Below, in pieces: positions 23,785-31,569 of a DNA stretch of 35,638 nt. The notes below the pieces were generated by a model. That model was not told the DNA's origin. It did not search any database and saw only the letters and a program-made list of their open reading frames with translations. Position 1 is the stretch's first letter, and each line of letters starts with the position of its first letter. Both the position numbers and the translations under genes were made by a program. Source of the stretch: Kaiparowitsia sp041742695 (GTDB lineage Bacteria > Cyanobacteriota > Cyanobacteriia > Elainellales > Elainellaceae); assembly GCA_041742695.1 (NCBI GenBank), contig JBGTOF010000227.1:1-35638 (forward strand), given 5' to 3'.

Positions 23785-24335
23785 TGGCACTATCGAATCT
23801 TGAGGGCTGGCTAACCATTGGCAAAATTGTGGGCGTGCAGGGGCTAAAAGGCGAGCTGCGCGTGTATCCTGATACTGACTTTCCCGAACGGTTTGAGCAG
23901 CCGGGACAGCGGTGGCTGTTGCGCTCTGATGCGGCTGAGCCACAAGCAATAGAGCTGCTGGCGGGGCGGTTTATGCAGGGGAAGGGGCTGTATGTGGTGA
24001 GGCTCGCGGGCATTGATGACCGCAGCCAAGCGGATGAACTGCGGAATGCCCTATTGTTGGTGCCCGAGGGCGATCGCCCCCCCTTAGAGGACGATGAATA
24101 TCATCTAGTAGATTTAATCGGCCTTGAAGTCTTCGATCAGACAACTCAAGCGCGGATTGGCACTGTCATTAGCATCATCCCTGCGGGCAACGATCTGCTC
24201 GAGGTGAAGCTCACAACGCCACGCCCCAAACAGACAACCGCTCTAATCCCGTTTGTCAAAGCCATTGTGCCCGTGGTAGATCTAGACAACCGACGGTTAG
24301 AGGTGATTCCCCCTGCAGGATTACTAGATCTGTAG
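23784..24335 (+). CDS. rimM: Ribosome maturation factor RimM
   Basis: RimM assists 30S assembly by binding S19 and the 16S rRNA 3' domain. The 183-residue protein has the RimM N-terminal beta-barrel (LTIGKIVGVQGLKGELRVYP, residues 10-29) and the PRC-barrel domain (about 100-180) with YHLVDLIGLEVFD, GTVISIIPAGNDLLEVK and LIPFVKAIVPVVDLDNRRLE. It starts with the ATG that overlaps the avtA stop codon. It is not next to trmD or rpsP, unlike the usual bacterial arrangement. Confidence 0.95.
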   Translation: MALSNLEGWLTIGKIVGVQGLKGELRVYPDTDFPERFEQPGQRWLLRSDAAEPQAIELLAGRFMQGKGLYVVRLAGIDDRSQADELRNALLLVPEGDRPPLEDDEYHLVDLIGLEVFDQTTQARIGTVISIIPAGNDLLEVKLTTPRPKQTTALIPFVKAIVPVVDLDNRRLEVIPPAGLLDL

Positions 24336-24353
24336 ACTCTAAGCCGCGCTGGG

Positions 24354-25205
24354 CTAGGCGATCGCCCGATCAACTTGCGGCACCATATCCAAAAAACCCG
24401 TCTCATCCAGAATCTGGTAAAGGTGAACATCGGTTTCTAGCAGGCAGGTGTGCCCACTTTGAGGCAGGATGTGCAGTTGCGCATTGGGAAGCTGCTGCAC
24501 CAAGGCGCGCCCTTCTTCTATAGACGGCAACAGGCGATCGCTCCCACTCGCCACCACCAACACCGGCTGAACAATTGTAGCTAGCTCAATCGGCGCAATT
24601 TCAAAGGTGCGAATCAACTCTACCCGCCAGTAGGCGCTCTTAGGACTGACCGATTGAGTTGCGTGCAGCAGCTCTTGCGCCACGTCTGGCGTGAGCCGAT
24701 GCAGTGCCCCCAGCAACGGAAACAGCACAAACGAGCCCGGCAAGTAGGTGAAAGCTGGCAACCAGTTTGTAAAGGCAGAGAGCGATCGTAATAGTGGCAT
24801 CCGGCGGATGGCTGAAGCTGGATTCACCAAGATCACTCGATCAAACAAGGGTGTTTGATTGGGCTTGGTCAGGCGTGCCGCCCGCTGAGCCACCTTCAGC
24901 GTCAGACAACCGCCAAACGACTCGCCACAGAGATAGACTTGCAGTCGAGGATTCGCGTCTAACTCTGCCTGCACCAGCGTAATGACCTGGTTTGCTAGAT
25001 CATCCCAGCTGGTCAGATCATCCGGCGGAATCACCAAACAACGAATGTCAAATACCGTTCCCAGCGACTCAAGCTGAAGCCGCAGCAGCTCCCCTGTTCC
25101 ATCCATGCCAGGCAAAAAGATAAACAGAGGGGCATCTGGGTTTTGGGGTAGCGGCGTCCGAAACCGCAAGGGATGGTGTAGAAGGTGAGGGTTCAAAGAA
25201 TCCAT
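24354..25205 (-). CDS. Alpha/beta hydrolase resembling the hydrolase half of phytyl ester synthases
   Basis: The 283-residue protein is an alpha/beta hydrolase. It has the oxyanion motif FLPGMDGTGELLRL near 30-43, nucleophile S96 in YLCGESFGGC, and probable acid D223 (ASGSDRLLPS) and histidine H252 (PQSGHTCLLE). FLPGMDGTG, VFDIRCLVIP and GESFGGCLTLKVA are characteristic of the N-terminal half of plant chloroplast PES1/PES2-like proteins, which make fatty-acid phytyl esters and triacylglycerol. The ATG at 25205 is chosen; an in-frame TTG at 25301 would add 32 unconserved residues. The next gene upstream on the same strand encodes a PlsC-like acyltransferase, the other half of such proteins. 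Confidence 0.85.
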   Translation of the reverse strand: MDSLNPHLLHHPLRFRTPLPQNPDAPLFIFLPGMDGTGELLRLQLESLGTVFDIRCLVIPPDDLTSWDDLANQVITLVQAELDANPRLQVYLCGESFGGCLTLKVAQRAARLTKPNQTPLFDRVILVNPASAIRRMPLLRSLSAFTNWLPAFTYLPGSFVLFPLLGALHRLTPDVAQELLHATQSVSPKSAYWRVELIRTFEIAPIELATIVQPVLVVASGSDRLLPSIEEGRALVQQLPNAQLHILPQSGHTCLLETDVHLYQILDETGFLDMVPQVDRAIA

Positions 25206-25319
25206 AACCGATGTAACAGATGGAAAAAATTGAAATGGAAGGGTACTTAGGGTCAGACTCAAGTTAAGCTCCAATGTACTGAACGATGCTTGTGTGACCA
25301 AAATGTCAGACAGGCTTGC

Positions 25320-26084
25320 CTATCTTGAAATTGAGACTTGGGTTCGGGGACTAACCATAGGCACAGATGCAGGGCTGTTGAGCAGGGTCGCAATTTCGGT
25401 ATGGCACTGATGGGTGATATTAGAAACCATCTGGCGAGCCAGCTTTCCTTGATAGCCCTCCCGATGGGCCAGAGTAATTTGAATCGGTCGCCCAATCAGC
25501 ACATTGACCCGTTGATAGATGATGAAGGGATGCAGCCCTGGCTGGTAGAACAGCGGCTCAGTCGGGTCAAACCAACTCAGCATTCGCACTGGGAAAAACT
25601 GAGCATTGCGCTCGCGACGAGAGGCGATCGCAACCGGCAAAATCGTAACCTTTGATGCCGTAGACCGCAGCGCTAAGTGTGCAAACCCTCGGTGAAAATC
25701 GCTAATGGCTTGGGGCGACGTCGAATTCACCATCGGCTGTGCCCCTTCAGGAAAAATGCCGATCGCTTCTTGATTGTGCAATGCATCAGAGGCCTGCTGA
25801 AAAAATGTCTGTTGGCGCTGAGCAGGCTCATCCAACGGAATGGCCCCCAGCTGGGTCACGACATCCTTCAGAATGGGAACCTGCCCCATGTAGTGATGAC
25901 AGGCAAACCGTACTGGACGGTTGAGTGCCGCCATTACCACGGGCACATCCATAATGCTGCGGTGATTGCTCACCACAATTAGCGACCCCTCTTGAGGCAG
26001 CCGGTCTTGGAAGAAGGTGTAGAGTTGCGTCTGCATCAACGACAACAGTTGATGAGAAAGCTTGAGAGGCGCTGAATCAGGCAT
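25320..26084 (-). CDS. PlsC-like (LPLAT superfamily) acyltransferase
   Basis: The 254-residue protein has the HX4D catalytic motif SNHRSIMD (H41, D46), the substrate-binding motif IGIFPEGAQP (about 109-117), and the region ILPVAIASRRER further on. It is therefore an acyltransferase of glycerolipid or related acceptors, using acyl-ACP or acyl-CoA. It has no clear transmembrane helix and is probably a peripheral membrane enzyme. It lies 114 bp upstream of the alpha/beta hydrolase gene on the same strand. The order hydrolase plus acyltransferase mirrors the domains of plant phytyl ester synthases, suggesting a joint role in lipid remodelling. Acceptor specificity is not readable from sequence. 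Confidence 0.85.
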   Translation of the reverse strand: MPDSAPLKLSHQLLSLMQTQLYTFFQDRLPQEGSLIVVSNHRSIMDVPVVMAALNRPVRFACHHYMGQVPILKDVVTQLGAIPLDEPAQRQQTFFQQASDALHNQEAIGIFPEGAQPMVNSTSPQAISDFHRGFAHLALRSTASKVTILPVAIASRRERNAQFFPVRMLSWFDPTEPLFYQPGLHPFIIYQRVNVLIGRPIQITLAHREGYQGKLARQMVSNITHQCHTEIATLLNSPASVPMVSPRTQVSISR

Positions 26085-26281
26085 AGGGCATAGTAGAGCG
26101 ATTGCACGGGTGCTGCAACAGCGAACGAGAAACGCAAAGAAAGTTTACATTGTTTCTAATATCTTTACTTTAGCAGTCTGCTCTAGCTTGTGCATCCATC
26201 GTTAGCATGGGGCTCGGTTGGCCTAGGCGCAAGGGATGCAAGAGAACTATTGGTAAGCAGAACAGGCTCTAGTCAAGCTTG

Positions 26282-27925
26282 TCATCCTTGGGGTGCAGAG
26301 GGTTCAAGCTGGCGCTCGGTCGGTAGCTGGGTAAAGGCGATCGCCGCTTTGATCAGCCCTTCAAACAACGGATGAGGGCGATTGGGGCGCGACTGAAACT
26401 CGGGATGAAACTGGCAGGCGATGAAGAAGGGGTGGGTGGTTAACTCCACCATTTCCACCAGGCGACCATCGGGCGAGGTGCCACAAATTTGGTAGCCCGA
26501 CTCTAAAAACAAGTTGCGGTAGGCATTATTAAACTCATAGCGATGACGATGGCGCTCATAAATCACCTCTTTTTGATAGAGCCGCGCCGCTAGCGTATTG
26601 GCCACCACACGGCAGGGATAGAGTCCCAGACGCATCGTGCCACCCAAATCCACCACATCATGCTGCTCTGGCAGCAGGTGAATGACCGGGTCAGGAGTGC
26701 TGGGCTCAAACTCTGCACTGCTAGCCTGGGGCAATCCCGCCACATGCGTGGCCCATTCAATCACTGCACACTGCATCCCTAGACACAGCCCGAGGAAGGG
26801 GATGCCCTGCTCCCGCGCATGTTGAATGGCCGTAATCTTACCGTCGATGCCGCGAACGCCAAACCCACCCGGCACCACAATGCCATGAATCCCCGCTAGA
26901 GCCTGCGCCACGGTGAGTGGCTGCAAATCTTCTGAATTAATCCAGCGAATTTGCAAATCGCCCCCGTTGGCCAGAGCCGCATGGCGCAGAGATTCCACCA
27001 CAGAGAGATAGGCATCAGATAGGCGCACATACTTGCCCACAATGGCAATTTCGAGCGGCTGGCCGGGCTGGTGGATTTGTTGCACTAAATGCTTCCACTG
27101 GGTCAGGTCGGGCGATCGCTGCTCTAATTGCAAACTATCCAAAACCTGATGCGCCAACCCTTCGTTCTCCAGATTGAGCGGCACTTCATAAATGCTGATG
27201 GCATCCTGCGATGTCACCACGCAAGACACAGGCACATCGCAAAATTCCGAGAGCTTTTCCTTGATGCCAGGCAGCAAGGGGCGATCGCACCGGCACACCA
27301 AAATATCAGGCTGAATGCCAATAGAACGCAGTTCCTTTACCGAGTGCTGAGTCGGTTTAGTTTTCATTTCCCCCGCAGCGGGAATCCACGGCAGCAGCGT
27401 GACATGGGCATAGAGCACTTGATTCCGGCCCACCTCTTTGCGAAACTGGCGGATTGCCTCCAAAAACGGGAGCGATTCAATATCGCCCACGGTGCCGCCA
27501 ATCTCCGTAATCACCACATCGGGATTCGTGTCTCTCGCCACCCGCAGAATTCGCTCTTTAATTTCTTGAGTGATATGCGGAATAACCTGCACTGTGCCGC
27601 CTTCGTAATCGCCCCGGCGCTCCTTATTAATCACTGCTTGATAGATTGCTCCAGTGGTGACGCTGTTGAGCCGAGACATAGAAGTGTCGGTAAACCGCTC
27701 ATAGTGTCCCAAATCTAAATCCGTTTCTGCTCCATCCTCCGTTACAAACACCTCACCATGCTGAAACGGGCTCATGGTGCCGGGATCAACATTGATGTAG
27801 GGATCTAGCTTGAGAATGGATACGGAATAGTCTCGGGATTTGAGCAATCGCCCTAAGCTCGCTGCCACAATGCCTTTTCCAATGCTGGAAACGACACCGC
27901 CGGTCACAAATATAAACTTTGTCAT
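26282..27925 (-). CDS. pyrG: CTP synthase
   Basis: CTP synthase aminates UTP to CTP using ATP and glutamine, the last step of de novo CTP synthesis. The 547-residue protein is full length. The synthetase domain (1-270) starts with KFIFVTGGVVSSIGKGIVAA and has DPYINVDPGTMSPFQHGEVF. The glutamine amidotransferase domain (about 290-540) has the oxyanion region PGGFGVRG, the nucleophile C381 in LGLCLGMQ, and the H507/E509 pair in CQFHPEF. The ATG at 27925 is conserved in position. The last 20 residues are variable. It stands alone on the minus strand. Confidence 0.98.
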   Translation of the reverse strand: MTKFIFVTGGVVSSIGKGIVAASLGRLLKSRDYSVSILKLDPYINVDPGTMSPFQHGEVFVTEDGAETDLDLGHYERFTDTSMSRLNSVTTGAIYQAVINKERRGDYEGGTVQVIPHITQEIKERILRVARDTNPDVVITEIGGTVGDIESLPFLEAIRQFRKEVGRNQVLYAHVTLLPWIPAAGEMKTKPTQHSVKELRSIGIQPDILVCRCDRPLLPGIKEKLSEFCDVPVSCVVTSQDAISIYEVPLNLENEGLAHQVLDSLQLEQRSPDLTQWKHLVQQIHQPGQPLEIAIVGKYVRLSDAYLSVVESLRHAALANGGDLQIRWINSEDLQPLTVAQALAGIHGIVVPGGFGVRGIDGKITAIQHAREQGIPFLGLCLGMQCAVIEWATHVAGLPQASSAEFEPSTPDPVIHLLPEQHDVVDLGGTMRLGLYPCRVVANTLAARLYQKEVIYERHRHRYEFNNAYRNLFLESGYQICGTSPDGRLVEMVELTTHPFFIACQFHPEFQSRPNRPHPLFEGLIKAAIAFTQLPTERQLEPSAPQG

Positions 27926-28854
27926 GAGAACTGAATAAAGGATGAGTTAAGGGTCTGGGAGAGATCTATTTACATCTTGCATGACTCTCCAAAGGAGGCA
28001 GCCTGCTACCCTTTAGATTTTGAGTGGTGGAAGACGTGCGATACGAGTTTAGGCAGTTGGGGATGTAGCACTATAGCCCTTCAAAATCCTGACATATTTG
28101 GGCCAAATCAGTGCCCATGTAAGTGATGCCTAACGTGGATCGGTTCTCGCACTTACTGTATCAAGGCTGATTGTAGAACCCGTAACGAAGATCAAGAACC
28201 CGTTTATTCTGGCATGGCATGAGGCGATCGCTCCTGCGGAGTTAATCGCTGCGATCTGTAGATGCAAATGCGGCGGGTCGTGCCCCCCCTTTGGATAGAT
28301 AGAGGAATGCGCTAGACTGACATGGAAATGGGAGTAGCCCGAGAATCAGGGTAGTTTTTGGCACCTGTGTAAACCCATATCAACGGGCAGCAGGGCTCTT
28401 AATAACCAAGTGCATGATGCCTCTAAGCGACGTCTTCGCGCTGCATTTGCCTTAATCCGTGAGTTTTTAGAGGAGAAGCAATATCCTGAGCTTATTGAAG
28501 GGGGGGTGGGGAATAAAGAAAAGCTCCAACCGCGAGGATTTCAGGACTGATGTGCATTTAGTAGCCCAGGACAGGAGAGTGAGTTTGGATGTAAGCCCCC
28601 CTTCTGCCTTTTTAGGGATTGAGTGGCAAGGGAGGACTTGCATAACTGCGATGCCCTCTATGTGTTCCATTCCCCCCCTCTTAGCCATGTCCACTATCAA
28701 ACCCTTGCATAAAACAGTAGCTCGGGCTTTGAGTGGTTAAAGTGTGAATAAAACTCCGAGCTGTTGGGATGTGGCTAAGCTTCACCTCTTCAGTAACGGC
28801 TCAACGGGAGTTTTTCTGGGGTGTTCTAACTGAGTCGTCATCTAAATAATACAG
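27926..28854. other. Long gene-free region upstream of pyrG and of the exported PPC-like gene
   Basis: About 930 bp between divergent genes. The pyrG promoter lies at its left end. A 70-codon plus-strand frame (28338-28550) without a good start encodes a helical, protein-like stretch (DASKRRLRAAFALIREFLEE, KQYPELIEGG) and could be the remnant of a lost gene. The region 28495-28700 has C/G homopolymer runs (G7 and C6) flanking it. Open frames of 77-81 codons on both strands there are not supported. Confidence 0.4.
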
Positions 28855-28880
28855 ACGCTTGTTATTACAAACGCTTGTTA
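28855..28880 (+). promoter_or_regulatory. Direct repeat in the promoter/leader of the exported PPC-like gene
   Basis: ACGCTTGTTA occurs at 28855-28864 and 28871-28880, 16 bp centre to centre, just upstream of the AAGGAG ribosome binding site and 20 bp before the ATG. Its position suggests an operator or a leader element. An AT-rich CTAAATAATAC just upstream could supply a -10 region. Confidence 0.35.
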
Positions 28881-28899
28881 CGTAAGGAGCATAATTTTA

Positions 28900-29334
28900 A
28901 TGAATGCATACGCCCGCAAATTAACCATTGGTTTAGCTGGTGTGATTACTAGCTTAGCGCTCACAACCCTGCCCTTTATGACTGGCACTGCTTGGGCCCA
29001 AACCGTTCTGCTGGAAGAGAGTGGAGCTCTAGAAGAGGGCGACATGGTGCTGCCGTCCGATAATAGTCTCTACGATGAGTTCCAAATCGAGGGTACAGAG
29101 GGGCAGCGGCTAGTAGTGCGGATGAAGAGCGAAGAATTTGTGACTTATCTGGCTGTACTGGATCCAGAAAACTCTGCTAATCCAGTGCTAGGAGAAAACG
29201 GCAATGTTTCTGGCAGCAATGATGCACAACTCGAAGTAACGCTACCGCGTAATGGTACATTTGTCATAATTGCCAACGGGGTAGACAACACGAGTCGGGG
29301 AGCCTATACGTTAGAGGTGATGGTGCTTGACTAA
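28900..29334 (+). CDS. Exported protein with a pre-peptidase C-terminal (PPC)-like domain
   Basis: The 144-residue protein begins with a signal peptide: a basic start (MNAYARKLTIG), a hydrophobic core and a probable cleavage after AWA at residue 33. The mature part (about 110 residues) resembles a bacterial PPC beta-sandwich: SLYDEFQIEGTEGQRLVVRM near 56-75, EEFVTYLAVLDPE near 78-90, and LPRNGTFVIIANGVDNTSRG near 114-133, then AYTLEVMV. PPC domains usually occur at the C-terminus of secreted proteases; here the domain stands alone. The ribosome binding site AAGGAG lies 10 bp upstream. Function is unknown; it is probably periplasmic or extracellular. Confidence 0.8.
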   Translation: MNAYARKLTIGLAGVITSLALTTLPFMTGTAWAQTVLLEESGALEEGDMVLPSDNSLYDEFQIEGTEGQRLVVRMKSEEFVTYLAVLDPENSANPVLGENGNVSGSNDAQLEVTLPRNGTFVIIANGVDNTSRGAYTLEVMVLD

Positions 29335-29601
29335 GCAGGTGTAATAACTCTCTAGCACTTTGTGCTGTGGAGTGCTTTCCCTAACATGCTGAGGCTGTTT
29401 CTCGCAGCTATGGCAGTTCTCGATGCAAAAAATTTCACAGGGTTTTGTGAGATCCAAAGAAGGGCATGTAAGAAACGTGAGTGTGGGATGAGCATAAACG
29501 CTGAATACGCCATGCACGCCACTCAAGACATATAGGAACTTTGGGGCACCGCGTGTCGTATATGCCTCTAAAATTTCTTCGCTCTTCGTAAGTTTGATAG
29601 C
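29335..29601. other. Spacer after the PPC-like gene
   Basis: Non-coding spacer ahead of the tandem hairpins at 29602-29675. A 71-codon minus frame (29311-29526) overlaps the end of the PPC-like gene and has no recognisable domain. No other structure is seen. Confidence 0.4.
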
Positions 29602-29636
29602 GTTGTTTTAACCCTGTAGCGTGGGGTTAAAACAAC
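29602..29636. terminator. First of two abutting hairpins between convergent genes
   Basis: GTTGTTTTAACCC (29602-29614) pairs perfectly with GGGTTAAAACAAC (29624-29636), loop of 9. It lies between the plus-strand PPC-like gene and the minus-strand YdcF-like gene and can act as a terminator in either direction, though there is no long T-run. Confidence 0.6.
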
Positions 29637-29675
29637 CTACACCGTGCTGCCCACGACGCGAGCAGCATGGTGTAG
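29637..29675. terminator. Second abutting hairpin between convergent genes
   Basis: CTACACCGTGCTGC (29637-29650) pairs with GCAGCATGGTGTAG (29662-29675) with one mismatch, loop of 11. It begins at the base after the first hairpin ends, so the two form a continuous 74-bp structured block 58 bp after the YdcF-like stop codon (minus strand). Confidence 0.55.
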
Positions 29676-29733
29676 AGATTTGACAAACTGACGTTAACCC
29701 GAACTGAGTTCAAAGACGCGGTCAAGTTCTTGC

Positions 29734-30558
29734 CTAGCGCTGAGCCGTCCACTGCCGGAGGCGCTCGGAGGTAATAGCACAACGTTCAGCAGGAAAATCT
29801 TCCAGAATATCGTTGGCGGGCTGTGAGAGCGATTCCGGTGGGCGCTGATTAAAGCGACCTAAGGCCGCATAGCTAATCAAACCCAGATATTCCCGAACGG
29901 CCAAGAAGGAGCGATCGCTCCAGCCTACCTGCTGGGGCAGAGGTGCAATGTGGGGAATTACAGAAAAGCCTAGGCTCTTGAACGTCAGCCAGGAGCGCAG
30001 CATGTGAGGTGAATCTGTGATGAGCACAATGCTATTGATGCCTTGCGGTCCCAAGATTGAGGCTGCAGAATAAGCTTCTTGGCGGGTGGTTCGGGCGCAG
30101 ACGGTTCCTAGAATTTGCTCCTTAGCGAGATTGTTCTGCTGAACTTTTTCGACTAAGTTAATGCTTTGCTGGCGCCCCGTGACAAACACCCGTGGCACCC
30201 GCCCTGTGGCTACCATGTCTACCGCCATGTTGTAGCGATCGCCCTCTATCTCTCGACCGCGGGTTAGCACGACGACTGCATCTGCCGCCTGCCCAGCATC
30301 TTTAGGGACAAACTGCACCAATAGCTGCGTTGCAGGGATCGCAAATAGAGGCGAAATGACAAACCAGTACGTCCCCAGAAGGGCGATCGCCCCGCGAGTC
30401 ATCCAGCGTCGTACTCGGGGTGAGCGTGCGAGGAGCATCACTGCAATGAATACAAGCAGCGCTAGCGTTACCGCAAAAGGACTCGTCAGCAGGTTATACA
30501 ATCCCCAAGAAAACCGAGTCCAACGTAACCCAATGAAGGAGCGAAGTGCATCTAGCAT
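29734..30558 (-). CDS. YdcF/ElyC family membrane protein (DUF218)
   Basis: The 274-residue protein has two N-terminal hydrophobic segments (about 28-45 and 55-75) and a DUF218 domain (about 90-235). The domain has ADAVVVLTRGREIEGDRYNM, PRVFVTGRQQS, TRQEAYSAASIL and VLITDSPHMLRSWLTFKSLG, so the conserved Thr/Arg, Glu and DxxHxxR-type residues are present. E. coli relatives ElyC and SanA affect envelope integrity and peptidoglycan assembly, but the enzymatic reaction is not known. The ATG at 30558 follows GAGGAG by a few bases. A 14-bp inverted repeat lies just upstream in the leader. Confidence 0.88.
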   Translation of the reverse strand: MLDALRSFIGLRWTRFSWGLYNLLTSPFAVTLALLVFIAVMLLARSPRVRRWMTRGAIALLGTYWFVISPLFAIPATQLLVQFVPKDAGQAADAVVVLTRGREIEGDRYNMAVDMVATGRVPRVFVTGRQQSINLVEKVQQNNLAKEQILGTVCARTTRQEAYSAASILGPQGINSIVLITDSPHMLRSWLTFKSLGFSVIPHIAPLPQQVGWSDRSFLAVREYLGLISYAALGRFNQRPPESLSQPANDILEDFPAERCAITSERLRQWTAQR

Positions 30559-30574
30559 GACGAGGAGCTGCCTG

Positions 30575-30627
30575 TAAGAATTCTGTAGAATAGATAGCCG
30601 CCATCAATCTACCCTACAGAATTCTTA
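30575..30627 (-). promoter_or_regulatory. 14-bp inverted repeat in the leader of the YdcF-like gene
   Basis: TAAGAATTCTGTAG (30575-30588) and CTACAGAATTCTTA (30614-30627) are perfect complements with 25 bases between them, and AGAT/ATCT inside can lengthen the stem. It ends 16 bp upstream of the ATG at 30558, so it lies in the leader or promoter. Each arm also contains the palindrome AGAATTCT, so it could be two operator sites or one RNA hairpin. Confidence 0.5.
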
Positions 30628-30779
30628 ACGTAGTGGCTCGGCTAGGTTTGTGAAGCAAATCTTACATAAAGCGACGAGAATAACCAAACTTAGTAAATTT
30701 TGGCAGCTGCAACAAAAAGAGGTTTCAGGATGACAGTTTGTGGTGAACCCTGCAATCCTACAGCTCCTACCACTACTTA

Positions 30780-30807
30780 CTCATCTAATAAAACTCATCT
30801 AATAAAA
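30780..30807. repeat. 14-bp perfect tandem duplication
   Basis: CTCATCTAATAAAA is repeated without a gap at 30780-30793 and 30794-30807, in the spacer just after the aroH stop codon (minus strand). No function is evident. The rest of the 274-bp spacer shows nothing. Confidence 0.6.
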
Positions 30808-30832
30808 GGTCTATGGGGACTGCAGGTAACAG

Positions 30833-31231
30833 TCAGGACTGTAGTGACACCGTTTCTAGCTCTTCTACACATAAGTCAGGGCGCAGCACCTGAGCGTCGC
30901 GGAGATAGGCATGATTAAACTCCACCAGGGTCGATGCATTGATCTGAATCAAAATGCGGATGCATCGCTCTAGGCTTCCGGCGACATACATATGCTGCAC
31001 ATCGAGAAACGGCACATCCCCCCAATGGGGACGCTGGCGGGCGATCGCTGCAGGAAAAATTGCATCCAAATCTTGGGTAACTGAAAACATCACACTCACA
31101 ATATCATCGGGGTTAAACCGATTTCGACGCTCCAGTTCATCCAGCAGTTCTGTCACTGCATCCCGAATTGCCTCTTTAGAATTTTCAGGAACGGTAACCG
31201 CTCCTCGAATCGCTCGAACTCGCCAACCCAC
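30833..31231 (-). CDS. aroH: Chorismate mutase, AroH type
   Basis: The enzyme rearranges chorismate to prephenate, the entry to phenylalanine and tyrosine synthesis. The 132-residue protein matches the trimeric AroH class of B. subtilis rather than the helical AroQ class. Matching stretches are VRAIRGAVTVPENSKEAI at the start (catalytic Arg in AIRGA), FSVTQDLDAIFPAAIARQ near 49-66, DVPFLDVQHMYVAGSLERCI near 72-91 and FNHAYLRDAQVLRPDL near the end. It starts with GTG at 31231, supported by GGAGG 7-8 bp upstream. Confidence 0.95.
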   Translation of the reverse strand: MGWRVRAIRGAVTVPENSKEAIRDAVTELLDELERRNRFNPDDIVSVMFSVTQDLDAIFPAAIARQRPHWGDVPFLDVQHMYVAGSLERCIRILIQINASTLVEFNHAYLRDAQVLRPDLCVEELETVSLQS

Positions 31232-31525
31232 GTAGCTTTCCTCCTCGGTTGCGAAGATTTAGTGGTTCAAATACTGCAGTTACTGCATGACTAAAGCCGC
31301 CACGCTAGCGCTCTCTCACTTATACAGCAATGTTAAACGCTTGGTCTTGCCGAAGGGGCTCACCGGCTTCTCTTTGTAGCGGATCTCTCAGCAATCATCT
31401 ATACGGTCGCACCTGCAGAGCCTGGGTAAATCCGCATGTAGGCATAGCTCACTGTTCAGCATGCCCCAAATACCTTAGAACCTGGCAATAATGTTGATTT
31501 TTGTCAAGTTATAGGAGATTTTGAG
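31232..31525. other. Spacer between sppA and aroH
   Basis: About 290 bp between two minus-strand genes, presumably holding the aroH promoter. No open frame, RNA gene or repeat was seen apart from the palindrome that follows at 31526. Confidence 0.4.
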
Positions 31526-31553
31526 GCTAGGATGGGCGATCGCCCATCCTAGC
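31526..31553. terminator. 28-bp perfect palindrome centred on a HIP1 site, downstream of sppA
   Basis: The 28 bases are a perfect palindrome: GCTAGGATGGGCGA followed by its complement, with GCGATCGC in the centre. It lies 16 bp after the sppA stop codon (minus strand). There is no T-run, but a long snap-back stem of this kind can stabilise the mRNA end or terminate weakly. Confidence 0.5.
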
Positions 31554-31569
31554 TCTACGGCCTTGCCTC

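Noticed and set aside
27128..27718. Plus-strand open frame of 196 codons inside pyrG
   Set aside because: It lies opposite invariant CTP synthase motifs; its His/Arg-rich translation is typical of an antisense shadow.
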